Origin: Cellvibrio sp. PSBB006
GTDB lineage: Bacteria > Pseudomonadota > Gammaproteobacteria > Pseudomonadales > Cellvibrionaceae
Reading direction: 5' to 3'
Length of the DNA stretch: 64,000 nucleotides
NCBI RefSeq assembly: GCF_002162135.1
Contig: NZ_CP021382.1
Span: 2,354,001-2,418,000, forward strand
This document shows positions 28,119 through 37,481 of the stretch, piece after piece; the first letter of the stretch is position 1; each line of letters opens with the position of its first letter. The notes under the pieces were generated by a model, which saw only the letters and a list, made by a program, of their open reading frames with translations, made no database searches and was not told where the DNA came from. The position numbers were made by a program, and so were the translations under genes.

Positions 28119-28521
28119 GAATGGTATGAATCAAGCTCGTCCGCACGCTCAGTAAAAACTGAAAACACCTTTGCAAATTTTCCTCCCCATCCAAAAGCAT
28201 CTATCAATCACAACTTCTTGCGCTTTCGGTTTTAAGCAGCAAAGACAACGCTAAACAAGGCACAAATTCGAAAAATAGCAAACAAAATATCATAAGCGAA
28301 TTTGATCCAAAGCAAGTGAATAGCACAGAAAGCCTGCTAACCTCATTGTCGCGTGAATCAACATTAATCTGGCGACCATAAACCTTAATAGCCAGGCAAC
28401 CATCCTTGACTAACGCAGCCATTTCATCGCTCACCTACGGAGCCAGCATTACCGTATAGACGTTGAAGATTGTACCTATCGGTCGTTCTGAATTATGCGG
28501 TAAAGGATTTCCCGAAGCATT
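28119..28521. other. AT-richer intergenic stretch, no gene recognised
   Basis: About 400 bp between panB and the chemoreceptor gene. A 76-codon frame on the minus strand (28204-28434) shows no recognised family, and I do not call it. The stretch is less GC-rich than its surroundings and may be decayed sequence. Confidence 0.4.
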
Positions 28522-28596
28522 GTCTATGGGTAAAGCATTAGCGGTGGGAAGAGTACAGCTACGTCTGGCCGGCCCGCCACCCCTTTAACCATAGAC
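28522..28596 (+). promoter_or_regulatory. Imperfect inverted repeat in the chemoreceptor leader
   Basis: Arms of 14 nt (GTCTATGGGTAAAG and CTTTAACCATAGAC, one mismatch) enclose an inner GGTGG/CCACC pair, ending 32 nt before the chemoreceptor start. It could be a leader RNA structure. I looked for c-di-GMP riboswitch (GEMM) signatures and did not find them. Confidence 0.45.
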
Positions 28597-28628
28597 CTGG
28601 GTTATTACGATTTCCTGAGTGTCTGTTG

Positions 28629-30254
28629 ATGAAAATTTCTTCCAAGTTGTATCTTACGTTAGCTATTCCTTGCCTGTTCCTGTTATTGATCGCGTTGAGC
28701 GGTACCTATTTTGTTAAGTCCCAGCATGACAGTATCCACATGATCCATTTTGAGCTGGAAATTCCTTTGCGGGAGTTAAAGACTATCTCCGATGCCTACG
28801 CCATTTCCATTATCGATCTGGTCAATAAAACCAATGCCGGGCTGATTACAGCGGAAAAAGCCGTTGCCGAATTGGAAAGTGCCAATCGCATGATCAAGGA
28901 ATCCTGGCGATCTTTTCAAACCAAGGAACTAACGAATGAGGAAGCACGACAAGCCAGGGAAGCGGATATGTTGTTTACTACTGCTAATCAGGATATTGAT
29001 AAATTAATTTATTTTCTGCGCGGAAAAAGCGGTGTAATAACGAACGAAATGGGCCAGTTTGACGGGCCGCTTTATCAAAGCATAGATCCTATCAGCAACA
29101 AGATTAATGAATTAATTGAACTGCAACTCACGTTAGCGAATAAGGAATACGACGAGTCCACCCTAACCTACGAGCGCACTCTCTGGATTAATGCACTGAG
29201 CGTTATCCTGGCCATCAGCCTGAGTATTTTTCTGGGCACACGCATTCTCTCCAACCTGCTGACACAGTTGGGCGGCGAGCCAACTGATGCAGCCAATATC
29301 GCGCGCGAAATCGCCGGTGGCAACCTGACTATTGATACCAGCCGATGGAAGGCGCGGGACGGCAGTATTATTTCTGCGCTAACCCAGATGCTAAAACAAT
29401 TACAACTATCAATAGCCAGCGTGCAAACCGTCAGTAATCATTTGAATCAGACATCCCTGGAGCTCTCTGCCAGCAGCCAAAAAACGATTCGCGACCTGCG
29501 TTTGCAACAGGAGGAAACTGAGCAAGTTAGCGCCGCGATGAATCAAATGACGGCCACCGTTACCGATGTTGCGCGCAATACACAAAGCGCTGCTCAGGCG
29601 AGCCATACGGCGGACAATGAGTTTACAGATGGCAATCATTTGGTCAGCCAATCACTGCAATCCATCCTGGACCTGTCACACGAAGTCGACCACACGGCTG
29701 ACTCCATTACACAGCTGGCTAAAGACAGCAACGAAATCGGTAAAGTGATGGAAGTCATTCGCGGCATTGCTGAACAGACCAATCTACTCGCCTTGAATGC
29801 CGCCATTGAAGCCGCACGCGCCGGCGAACAGGGACGTGGTTTTGCGGTGGTCGCGGACGAAGTGCGCACATTAGCAAGTCGCACACATGCGTCTACCCAG
29901 GAGATTCAGGGCATGATTGAGCGATTGCAGAACGGTGTTGCCAATGCGGTTAAAGCCATGGATAAGGGCCGTCAGGAGGCTCAACAAACCGTGTCCTACG
30001 CAGAAAAAACCAAAGGCGTTTTAAGTAAAATTAAATCGTCAGTGTCCACCATCAATGGTATGAACATGCAAATCGCTGCGGCGGCCGAAGAGCAAACGAT
30101 GGTCGCCGATGAAATTAATAAAAATATTGTGAATATCAGCCAGGTGACTCAGTTGACAGTCACTACGGTCAATCAGGTTGGGAAATACAGCGAAGAGCTG
30201 TTGAAGAGTGCGCAGGATTTAAAAGCAAGGATCAGTTATTTCAAACTTGCGTGA
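28629..30254 (+). CDS. Methyl-accepting chemotaxis protein
   Basis: A chemoreceptor of about 541 residues. A membrane helix at ~8-28 is followed by a periplasmic four-helix-type sensor (~30-185), a second membrane helix at ~187-207, a HAMP-like segment ([19 protein letters not shown]) and a long signalling coiled coil. The hairpin tip is conserved ([20 protein letters not shown], then [13 protein letters not shown]). The ligand is unknown. The start is ATG 28629; a TTG just before is less likely. No CheB/CheR-binding pentapeptide is at the C-terminus. Confidence 0.94.
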   Translation: MKISSKLYLTLAIPCLFLLLIALSGTYFVKSQHDSIHMIHFELEIPLRELKTISDAYAISIIDLVNKTNAGLITAEKAVAELESANRMIKESWRSFQTKELTNEEARQAREADMLFTTANQDIDKLIYFLRGKSGVITNEMGQFDGPLYQSIDPISNKINELIELQLTLANKEYDESTLTYERTLWINALSVILAISLSIFLGTRILSNLLTQLGGEPTDAANIAREIAGGNLTIDTSRWKARDGSIISALTQMLKQLQLSIASVQTVSNHLNQTSLELSASSQKTIRDLRLQQEETEQVSAAMNQMTATVTDVARNTQSAAQASHTADNEFTDGNHLVSQSLQSILDLSHEVDHTADSITQLAKDSNEIGKVMEVIRGIAEQTNLLALNAAIEAARAGEQGRGFAVVADEVRTLASRTHASTQEIQGMIERLQNGVANAVKAMDKGRQEAQQTVSYAEKTKGVLSKIKSSVSTINGMNMQIAAAAEEQTMVADEINKNIVNISQVTQLTVTTVNQVGKYSEELLKSAQDLKARISYFKLA

Positions 30255-30268
30255 CGTTGGGCGATGTG

Positions 30269-30310
30269 TGTCGGATTACGAGGCGGCGGGCCGCCTCTAA
30301 TTCGACCTAC
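30269..30310. repeat. REP-like palindrome, copy 3 (long form, inverted)
   Basis: TGTCGGATTACGAGGCGG, CGGG, then CCGCCTCTAATTCGACCTAC. One T insertion relative to copy 2 (AATTCGAC). Forms a pair with copy 4, in opposite orientation and 10 nt away. Confidence 0.9.
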
Positions 30311-30320
30311 TGGCTCGATT

Positions 30321-30358
30321 GTAGGTCGGATTAGAGGCGCAAGCCTCGTAATCCGACA
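30321..30358. repeat. REP-like palindrome, copy 4
   Basis: GTAGGTCGGATTAGAGGC, then GCAA, then GCCTCGTAATCCGACA. Lies 37 nt beyond the nitrate reductase stop, between convergent genes. Confidence 0.9.
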
Positions 30359-30395
30359 ATTAGTTTTTTAAAAGCGATCCACACGCTATTAGCAA

Positions 30396-33300
30396 TCAAT
30401 AAACATCCCGCAAATACCGCTTCTGCATGTTCAACTTACGCATGTAATTCACAGTATCTACCTCATTAAAACCACCGTGCTGTTGCACGATATCGCGTAA
30501 CGCATTATCAACGTCTTTGGCCATGCGACTGGCATCACCACAAACGTAAAAATACGCGCCCTCTTCCAGCCAGCGCCAGATTTCAGCACCGGCTTCACGC
30601 ATGCGATCCTGAACATAAATTTTTTGGCCTTGGTCGCGGGAGAAGGCGAGGCTGAGGGTGGTGAGGTGGCCATCGCGCAAATGCGCTTCCAGTTCATCAC
30701 GATAATAAAAATCACTTGCCTGGTGTTGCTCCCCGAAGAACAACCAGTTTTTACCCGTATCGCCGCGTGCGCGACGCTCTTGCAAAAACCCACGGAAGGG
30801 AGCAACTCCCGTGCCCGGGCCGACCATAATGACGGGTACACTACCATCGGCGGGGACACGGAAGTTTTTGTTGCTCTGGACAAAGATCGGTATGGTCATA
30901 TCCTCTGCACGATCTGCGAGAAAGGTCGAGCACACGCCTTTGCGAGTTTTTTTACCTTGTTGATAACGCGTATAACGCACTGCTGATACAGTTAAATGAA
31001 CTTCATCGGCAAAGGCTTTGGGACTGGATGAAATCGAATATAAACGCGGCTGCAATCGTTTAAGTACCGCGAGCCATTCCTCGGCAGAACATTGAATGGG
31101 AAACTCATGGAGCAGATCCACCAATTGCCGTCCCCACAACCAATCCTGTAATTCGGCTTTGTGTTCTGCCTGCAACAATTTTTTCAGCTCATCATTGCCA
31201 GAGCGTTCAGCAATCAATTTCAATGCGTCCGGGCTGGGGCGGGAAATCTCAAAGTGTTGTTGCAGTGCTTGTTGCAAGGGTTTCTCGCGCGCATCCACCA
31301 GCACCGGCGTTTCCAGGTTGATATTGAGTTGTTGCGCCATTTCCAGAACTAACTCAGGGCAATTCTGCGGCCAGACGCCGAGCGCATCACCGGCTTCATA
31401 GGTGATGCCGGAACCGCCGAGCGCAAAACCGAATTGCCGCGTGTCTTTGGCCGCGCCCTCGCTGTTAAGGCGACGATTGATAATCAGCTGGGCGGGATAG
31501 GGATTGGTTTTGCTGACATTAACGTCTGTTTTTGCAGAGGCCACCACACCCGATAATTTTCCTGGTGTCGTTTCATTGCTTGGCAAACTGGCGAGCAATT
31601 GCGTAAACCACTGCGCCGCCGGTGTTTCGAAATCTGTGTCGCAGTCCAAACGATTCAATAAGGGCTTTGCGCCCAACGCTTGCAGACGCGCATCCAGATT
31701 TTTACCGTGACCGCAAAACTGTGCGTAATTGGAATCGCCTAATGCCAATAAGCCAAAGTGCAGCTGATCAATCGACGGCGCACTTTCATCGGACAGTTGT
31801 TGCCAGAAATGTTGACCGTTGTCCGGCGCATCGCCATCACCGAAGGTGCTGGTAATACAGACCAGATAATTTTCCTGTGTCAGTTGCTCAAGTTGATAGT
31901 CATCCATAGCGTTAACCTTCACAGCCCATCCGGCCTGGCTCGCCTGTTGCGCAAGATTTTCCGCGAGGGTTTCGGCGTTGCCGGTTTGGGATGCCCATAA
32001 AATCCGCAACGCAGGTTTATCATTTTCTGCCGGCAAATCTACTGGCAAAACGCGGCTGAACATACCCGCTAGCAAGCCATTAATCCAGGTGCGTTTGCCG
32101 GCGTCTACGGGTGCGTCGAACGGCAAACTCGGGACGGCGGTAATCAAGCGCGCACTGGCTTGCAAGCCACTGACAAAACCACTCAGGTAACTGCGCTCAT
32201 CGTCCGACAGTTCCGGTGCCAGCACCTGCACCACCCCCACTTTTTGTGCGAAGGTCTGGATCAGGGCCATACTGATTTCCTCACTCATGGGCGCGAATGC
32301 CATTACCGGTTCAGCGCTCGGTGGCGCAGATTCAGCAGCGGGTGTGCTGGCAAACTCGCGCGCAATCAATTCCACTTTTTTCAAACTCACTGCACAGAAT
32401 TTCATCTCTGGCTGTTGCGAGACCGCATCAATCGCATCGTTGGTCACGGCGTTGACCGCGAGTTGTTCACCGTAGACATCGTTCCAGTGAAAGGGCGCAA
32501 AACAATTGCCGGCCATAACACGGTTCGTCACCACGGCCGGCAAAATTGCGCTGCCACGCCGCGATGCAAGCTCCACACAATCTTTATTTTTCACCCCCAA
32601 TCTCGCCGCATCCTCGGGGTGCAATTCCACAAAAGGGCCTGGATTAAGTTTGTTAAGCGTGGCGATTTTGCCGGTCTTGGTGAGCGTGTGCCACTGGTGT
32701 TGCAGGCGACCGGTATTTAATACAAAAGGGAAATCATCGTCCGGCAATTCGGCGGGCGCCAGGTAGGGGCGCGCCCAGAACACGGCTTTGCCATTGGCGG
32801 TGGCGAAATTGAGGTGCGGGCGTTCACCGTTTGTTTCGCGCAGGGTTTGGCTCACGCCGTCATTGAGATAGCGAATCGGGTTGCGCGTGTCTGCCTGATC
32901 CGGTGGGCATGGCCATTGCAGCGGCGTTTCGCGCAGGCGCGCATAGCTGGCACCACGCAGGTCGTATCCGGTGTTCGGATTGGCAGCACGTTTTATCTCT
33001 TCAAATACCTCTTCGGCGGAGGTGTAAGTAAAGGCGTGTGCATAACCCATCTCGCAAGCAATGCGCGCAATGATCTGCCAATCCGGTAAAGCCGCACCCG
33101 GTGGGTCTATGGCTTTTTGCATCAGCGTGAGGTTGCGCTCGGAGTTGATCATCACACCTTCGGCTTCGGCCCAGAGCGCACCGGGCAACAAGATATCAGC
33201 GTAACGGTTGGTTTCGGTATCGAGAAAAGCGTCCTGGGTGATCACCAGTTCCGCGCGACTAAGACCATCAATAACCGTCTGGCGATTGGGCACGCTGGCC

Positions 33301-34535
33301 ACAGGATTGGTGCAAATGACCCAGCAGGCTTTTACTTCACCGGCAGCCATACGCTCAAACAAATCGATCGTGCCTTTACCTAAGGTGGTGGGCAGGCTAT
33401 TGCGTGGAATCTGCCACAAGTCTTCAACAAAGGCGCGATCGGCCTCGGCCAGTAAACTGCGCTGACCGGGCAGCCCCGGTCCCATATAACCCATCTCCCG
33501 CCCGCCCATGGCATTGGGCTGGCCGGTCAACGAAAAAGGACCACTGCCGGGACGGCAGATCTTGCCAGTAGCGAGGTGCAGGTTACAGATAGCGTTGGTG
33601 TGCCAGGTGCCGTGAGTACTCTGGTTGAGGCCCATGGTCCAGCAGGTCATAAATTCCGGCGCGGCGCCGATCCACTGGGCGGCTTTGATAATGTCGCTGG
33701 CAGGAATACCTGTTATGTCGGCCACACGTTCCGGCGTGTATTCGGCGAGAAACGCCGGCATGGACTCCCAACCTTCGGTAAAGGCAGCGATAAAGTCGGC
33801 GTCGGTGTGGCCGTTGTTGTGCAGCACATGCAGCAAACCGTTGAGTAACGCGAGGTCGGTGCCCGGTTTGATCTGCATAAACAAATCGGCTTTGTCGGCG
33901 GTGCCGTTGCGGCGGGGGTCAACCACAATCAGCCTGGCGCCCTGCTTGACCCGCTCCATCATGCGCAGGAACAGGATCGGGTGACAGTCCGCCATGTTGG
34001 CGCCGATCACGAAAAATACACCCGCCCGATCAAAATCCTGGTATGACCCCGGCGGTGCATCGGCGCCGAGGGATTGCTTATAGCCCGACCCGGCACTGGC
34101 CATGCACAAACGCGAGTTGGACTCGATATTGTTGGTGCCGATAAAGCCCTTGGCGAGTTTGTTGGCGAGGTATTGGGCTTCGGTGGACATCTGCCCGGAC
34201 ACATACAGGGCCACCGCATCCGGGCCGTGTTGGTCGATGATGTGACGCAAGCGTTTGGCGCTGGCACTGATGGCTTCGTCCATACCAATCTGTACCGGAT
34301 CACGCCCCCGCTCATTGCGCAGGAATGCGGATTCCATCCGCCCGGAATCGCGCAGTGCCATAGCGCTGGTGGAGCCTTTGGTACATAGCCGGCCAAAGTT
34401 GGTGGGATGGTTTTTATCACCAATGACCTTGAGAATTTTTTTGCCGTCGGTTTCCAGCAGGATGCCGCAACCCACCCCACAGTAAGGGCAGACGCTGGCG
34501 ACGGTTCTCGTTGATGCCACAACAGAATCAGACAT
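30396..34535 (-). CDS. Nitrate reductase / CysJ-like flavoprotein reductase fusion
   Basis: A 1379-residue fusion. Residues ~1-720 are an assimilatory nitrate reductase of the bis-MGD family: [4Fe-4S] ligands in CPYCGVGCG and GRLCTKGS, then SNSRLCMASAGSGYKQSLG and PGTDLALLNGLLH; the C-terminal dinucleotide-binding domain includes FVLNTGRLQHQWHT. Residues ~838-985 are a flavodoxin domain (WASQTGNAETLAENLA, then STFGDGDAP). Residues ~1010-1379 are a CysJ/P450-reductase FAD-NADPH module (RLYSISSSP, then MVGPGTGVAPFRGFLQERR, then YVCGDASRMAKDV). It should therefore reduce nitrate with NADPH electrons in one polypeptide in the cytoplasm. Databases hold similar fusions annotated as bifunctional. 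No nitrite reductase or nitrate transporter is nearby. A sigma54 promoter lies 45-60 nt upstream. Confidence 0.93.
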   Translation of the reverse strand: MSDSVVASTRTVASVCPYCGVGCGILLETDGKKILKVIGDKNHPTNFGRLCTKGSTSAMALRDSGRMESAFLRNERGRDPVQIGMDEAISASAKRLRHIIDQHGPDAVALYVSGQMSTEAQYLANKLAKGFIGTNNIESNSRLCMASAGSGYKQSLGADAPPGSYQDFDRAGVFFVIGANMADCHPILFLRMMERVKQGARLIVVDPRRNGTADKADLFMQIKPGTDLALLNGLLHVLHNNGHTDADFIAAFTEGWESMPAFLAEYTPERVADITGIPASDIIKAAQWIGAAPEFMTCWTMGLNQSTHGTWHTNAICNLHLATGKICRPGSGPFSLTGQPNAMGGREMGYMGPGLPGQRSLLAEADRAFVEDLWQIPRNSLPTTLGKGTIDLFERMAAGEVKACWVICTNPVASVPNRQTVIDGLSRAELVITQDAFLDTETNRYADILLPGALWAEAEGVMINSERNLTLMQKAIDPPGAALPDWQIIARIACEMGYAHAFTYTSAEEVFEEIKRAANPNTGYDLRGASYARLRETPLQWPCPPDQADTRNPIRYLNDGVSQTLRETNGERPHLNFATANGKAVFWARPYLAPAELPDDDFPFVLNTGRLQHQWHTLTKTGKIATLNKLNPGPFVELHPEDAARLGVKNKDCVELASRRGSAILPAVVTNRVMAGNCFAPFHWNDVYGEQLAVNAVTNDAIDAVSQQPEMKFCAVSLKKVELIAREFASTPAAESAPPSAEPVMAFAPMSEEISMALIQTFAQKVGVVQVLAPELSDDERSYLSGFVSGLQASARLITAVPSLPFDAPVDAGKRTWINGLLAGMFSRVLPVDLPAENDKPALRILWASQTGNAETLAENLAQQASQAGWAVKVNAMDDYQLEQLTQENYLVCITSTFGDGDAPDNGQHFWQQLSDESAPSIDQLHFGLLALGDSNYAQFCGHGKNLDARLQALGAKPLLNRLDCDTDFETPAAQWFTQLLASLPSNETTPGKLSGVVASAKTDVNVSKTNPYPAQLIINRRLNSEGAAKDTRQFGFALGGSGITYEAGDALGVWPQNCPELVLEMAQQLNINLETPVLVDAREKPLQQALQQHFEISRPSPDALKLIAERSGNDELKKLLQAEHKAELQDWLWGRQLVDLLHEFPIQCSAEEWLAVLKRLQPRLYSISSSPKAFADEVHLTVSAVRYTRYQQGKKTRKGVCSTFLADRAEDMTIPIFVQSNKNFRVPADGSVPVIMVGPGTGVAPFRGFLQERRARGDTGKNWLFFGEQHQASDFYYRDELEAHLRDGHLTTLSLAFSRDQGQKIYVQDRMREAGAEIWRWLEEGAYFYVCGDASRMAKDVDNALRDIVQQHGGFNEVDTVNYMRKLNMQKRYLRDVY

Positions 34536-34578
34536 AAGCGATCATTCAAACAAAGAAAATAGAGGTTGAATGACCTGG

Positions 34579-34594
34579 AGCAAGGCTTATGCCA
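34579..34594 (-). promoter_or_regulatory. Sigma54 promoter of the nitrate reductase gene
   Basis: Read on the minus strand: TGGCAT, AAGCC, TTGCT. The GG and GC are exactly 10 nt apart, matching the -24/-12 consensus with one change (T for C). Transcription would start near 34568, 33 nt before the ATG. This implies NtrC-type nitrogen control. Confidence 0.75.
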
Positions 34595-34782
34595 GACAGA
34601 AAAATTCGCAATAGTCACGGCTCAAAACCCGTGAATCAATTCATTTGATGGCCGTTAAAAATCATCCAACCCATTGATTTAAATGAATTTACAGGAAGTA
34701 TTTTTATCTCGCCCATATAAACAAAAACGGTCATCTCAGCGCGAGCCATAACGCAAATCAGGAGTGCAGCAGCTGAAATGAG

Positions 34783-34888
34783 TGCGCAACTTTAATGCAC
34801 AAAGCCAGACAGAATCACATTTTATGAACCATCAGTGCGCACAAAAAAATCAGTAAAACGATCCAAATAAGTGCAAATAGTGGTGCAC
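34783..34888 (-). promoter_or_regulatory. Candidate NtrC-type enhancer sites
   Basis: TGC-N11-GCA (34783-34799) matches the 17-bp NtrC outline, and GTGC...TGGTGCAC (34871-34888) contains a perfect TGGTGCA half site but has one base too few in the spacer. Both lie about 200-310 bp upstream of the predicted sigma54 promoter. The remainder of the 376-bp gap between the nitrate reductase and the TSUP gene shows no coding frame. Confidence 0.4.
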
Positions 34889-34911
34889 AAGAACGCATCC
34901 AGCACATGCAT

Positions 34912-35673
34912 TCACACCACCAACCGTTGATACAGATAACGCGCCAGCATCAATAAACACACGGTGACGATGACCACGCGCAACAGGATGGGATTAACCT
35001 TAAACAAATAGTGCGAGCCGGCCCAGGCACCCAAGCCCTGCCCGACCATCATGACCAGACCAGCCACCCAAAGCACCTGCCCCGCCAGGAGAAACACCAG
35101 CAAAGAAGCCAGATTGGTGGAGAAATTAAGCGGCTTAGCCATGGCAGTCGCTTTGATTAATTCCAGACCGCGCAGGCTGACGCCGGCCAGCGCAAAGAAG
35201 GAACCGGTGCCCGGCCCAAACATGCCATCGTAGGCTCCGATGACAGGAATCACCGCGCGTCTATAGGCGGCCTCGCCCAGTTTCGCTTTACCAGTTTCTA
35301 ACTTAAGAAAAGGCGAACAAATAAAGTACACCGCAATAATGGCCAACACGCAGGGGATCACAAACCCGAGTACCGCCGGATCGACAAATTGAATAATGAG
35401 CGTACCCACAACCGAACCGATAAATGCCGCAAGCATCAACCCCCGCAATGCAGGCCAGTCGAGCTTGCCGCGCCTGAATAATAAAATGCTGGACGTCGCC
35501 ACACCGACGCAGGCCTGCAATTTATTCGTGCCCAATGCCATCAGCGGTGGCACGCCAGACAACACCAGCGCCGGAATCGTAATCAACCCACCGCCACCAG
35601 CGAGGGTATCCAGAAAGCCGGCGCAGATAGCGATGAAAAACAGCAAGAGCAATATATCGGTGGAGAATTCCAA
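34912..35673 (-). CDS. TSUP family (TauE/SafE, YfcA-like) membrane transporter
   Basis: A 253-residue integral membrane protein with about eight hydrophobic segments. The family repeat motif is present (GFLDTLAGGGGLITIPALVLSG shortened here to AGGGGLITIPAL; GTNKLQACVGVATSS). The second half carries the matching motif GPGTGSFFALAG. These proteins move sulfur-containing anions or small organic anions; the substrate here is unknown. It lies upstream of the nitrate reductase on the same strand, but the 376-bp gap with its own sigma54 promoter argues for separate transcription. Confidence 0.9.
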   Translation of the reverse strand: MEFSTDILLLLFFIAICAGFLDTLAGGGGLITIPALVLSGVPPLMALGTNKLQACVGVATSSILLFRRGKLDWPALRGLMLAAFIGSVVGTLIIQFVDPAVLGFVIPCVLAIIAVYFICSPFLKLETGKAKLGEAAYRRAVIPVIGAYDGMFGPGTGSFFALAGVSLRGLELIKATAMAKPLNFSTNLASLLVFLLAGQVLWVAGLVMMVGQGLGAWAGSHYLFKVNPILLRVVIVTVCLLMLARYLYQRLVV

Positions 35674-35865
35674 GGTGGCACCCGTGGCAAAAAGCAGAAG
35701 AGCGGCAAAGTTTACGGTCGGGTATTACGCACCACAAGCACAGATTCCCCCGGCGCCCAATTCCCTCCCATGAAATGGGTTTGTTTTTCACCTACCTGTG
35801 TTGTCAGTGGTTTAACAGCGCTACAATCCAGCGCAGTCATTTCTTAAGCTCACCGGAAATTACCT

Positions 35866-36609
35866 ATGCCATCCCCGTTGTATAAAAGTTTAATTGCATT
35901 ACTTCTCTGGACGCCCCTTAGCCACGCCGATGAACTCACCATCGCGGTAGCCTCCAACTTCACCCGTGCCGCCAAGCAGCTGGTGGCTGAATTCGAGCAA
36001 TACAGCGAACATCGCGTGCAACTGGCTTTTGGTTCTACCGGGGCGCACTACGCGCAAATTATTCACGGTGCACCCTTCGATGCGTTTTTTGCCGCAGATG
36101 CCAGGACGCCGATGCGGTTGGAGGAGGATGGGCGCACTCAAGGTGGCTCACGTTTTACCTACGCACGCGGCCAATTGATATTGTGGAGCCCGAAAGCGGG
36201 TGTTGTTGATGCGAAAGGCAAGGTATTACAGCGCGGTGATTTTGCGCATCTTGCCATGGCCAATCCACGCCTTGCACCTTATGGATTAGCGGCGCAACAA
36301 ACGTTAGAGGCTTTGGGTGTTGACGACAAGCTGCAAGAAAAATTGGTGCGCGGGGAAAACATCAGCCAGACGCATCAGTTTGTTTACAGCAGTGCTGCAG
36401 AGTTGGGTTTTGTTGCGCTAGCGCAAATTATTGATCCGGAAAAACCGGAACAGATCAGCGGTTCTTACTGGCGGGTGCCTGCGGATTTATATGAGCCTAT
36501 TGAGCAGCAGGCGGTATTGCTCAGTGATAAAAAGGCCGCGCGGGAGTTTGTGGATTTTGTGCGTAGTGAAAAAGGTAAAGCTATTATTCGGGCTTATGGT
36601 TATGAATAG
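35866..36609 (+). CDS. modA: Molybdate ABC transporter substrate-binding protein
   Basis: A 247-residue periplasmic binding protein. The signal peptide ends at SHA before DELTIAVASNFT. The family motifs are VAFGSTGAHYAQI-like (here QLAFGSTGAHYAQIIHGAPF), then FFAADARTP, YARGQLILWSP and SQTHQFVYSSAAELGFVAL. It captures molybdate or tungstate for ModBC. A pair of REP-like palindromes separates it from modB, so ModBC levels may differ from ModA. The supply fits the two molybdoenzyme loci in this window. Confidence 0.94.
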   Translation: MPSPLYKSLIALLLWTPLSHADELTIAVASNFTRAAKQLVAEFEQYSEHRVQLAFGSTGAHYAQIIHGAPFDAFFAADARTPMRLEEDGRTQGGSRFTYARGQLILWSPKAGVVDAKGKVLQRGDFAHLAMANPRLAPYGLAAQQTLEALGVDDKLQEKLVRGENISQTHQFVYSSAAELGFVALAQIIDPEKPEQISGSYWRVPADLYEPIEQQAVLLSDKKAAREFVDFVRSEKGKAIIRAYGYE

Positions 36610-36640
36610 TGTGGAGTTGGATTACGTGTGTGAAACAGCG

Positions 36641-36677
36641 TGTCAGATTAGGGTGCGTTGCGCCTAATGCGACCTAC
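36641..36677. repeat. REP-like palindrome, copy 5 (degenerate)
   Basis: TGTCAGATTAGGGTGCG, then TTGCGCCTAATGCGACCTAC. Several mismatches to the consensus, including broken pairs, so it is a decaying member. Lies between modA and modB. Confidence 0.75.
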
Positions 36678-36706
36678 GGGGTAGCAGTGTTGAATTAAAC
36701 AGTCAT

Positions 36707-36737
36707 GTAGGTCGGATTAGCGCAGCGTAATCCGACA
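36707..36737. repeat. REP-like palindrome, copy 6
   Basis: GTAGGTCGGATTAGCGCAGC, then GTAATCCGACA. The consensus short form, 29 nt after copy 5 and 60 nt before the modB start. Confidence 0.9.
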
Positions 36738-36797
36738 AAGAATCCGCCACTCGCGAAAAAGTTGAACAACAGCGAAGGCTCGAATCATCGGAGATCT

Positions 36798-37481
36798 ATG
36801 CTCTCTTCCTCAGATATTGCAGCATTGTGGTTAACGCTGGAACTTGCCAGCCTGACCACTGCCATCTTATTGCTGATCGGCACACCGCTGGCCTGGTGGC
36901 TGACACGCACCCGCTGGCGATTTAAATTTGTGGTGGAAGCCCTGGTGGCTCTGCCCCTGGTCCTACCGCCGACCGTCCTGGGATTTTATTTATTAATCAC
37001 CCTGAGTCCCGGCGGGGTTATCGGCGGCACATTGAATACCCTTGGTTTACCCGCCTTGAGTTTTACCTTCGCCGGTCTCGTGGTGGGCTCGGTGATTTAT
37101 TCGCTGCCTTTTGTTGTACAGCCCTTGCAACATGCTTTTACCCATATTGGTTCGCGTCCACTGGAGGTTGCCGCAACGCTGGGGGCATCACCGCTGGATA
37201 GGTTTTTTTCCGTGGTGTTGCCGCTCGCACGTCGCGGTTATATCACCGGTGCTGTACTCGGTTTTGCGCACACGCTGGGTGAATTCGGTGTGGTGTTGAT
37301 GATCGGTGGCAACATCCCCGGCAAGACACAATTGGCCTCCATGGCGATCTACGATCATGTGGAGGCGGTGGAATATGCGCAAGCCCATTGGTTATCCGCG
37401 TGCCTGTTATTGTTATCGCTGGCGCTGTTGATCGGCGTGTACGCCATGAACCGACGCTTTGATGTGATGAGGGCGCGATGA
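36798..37481 (+). CDS. modB: Molybdate ABC transporter permease
   Basis: A permease of about 227 residues with five or six membrane helices. The ABC-permease EAA-type loop is EVAATLGASPLDRFFSVVLP, and the N-terminal part has TPLAWWLTRTRW and ALPLVLPPTVLGFYLL, typical of ModB. I chose the ATG at 36798, which has a GGAG box 4 nt upstream; an in-frame TTG at 36762 would add 12 unsupported residues. It overlaps modC by 4 nt. Confidence 0.94.
   Translation: MLSSSDIAALWLTLELASLTTAILLLIGTPLAWWLTRTRWRFKFVVEALVALPLVLPPTVLGFYLLITLSPGGVIGGTLNTLGLPALSFTFAGLVVGSVIYSLPFVVQPLQHAFTHIGSRPLEVAATLGASPLDRFFSVVLPLARRGYITGAVLGFAHTLGEFGVVLMIGGNIPGKTQLASMAIYDHVEAVEYAQAHWLSACLLLLSLALLIGVYAMNRRFDVMRAR

Noticed and set aside
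28204..28434. 76-codon minus-strand ORF
   Set aside because: No recognised family, no good ribosome site, and it lies in an AT-richer stretch; possibly decayed sequence.
28441..28628. c-di-GMP (GEMM) riboswitch upstream of the chemoreceptor
   Set aside because: The conserved GEMM core and tetraloop-receptor signatures are missing, despite some base pairing.
35801..35827. Sigma70 promoter TTGTCA/TACAAT before modA
   Set aside because: The hexamers look fair but the spacer is only 15 bp, so I do not list it as a feature.
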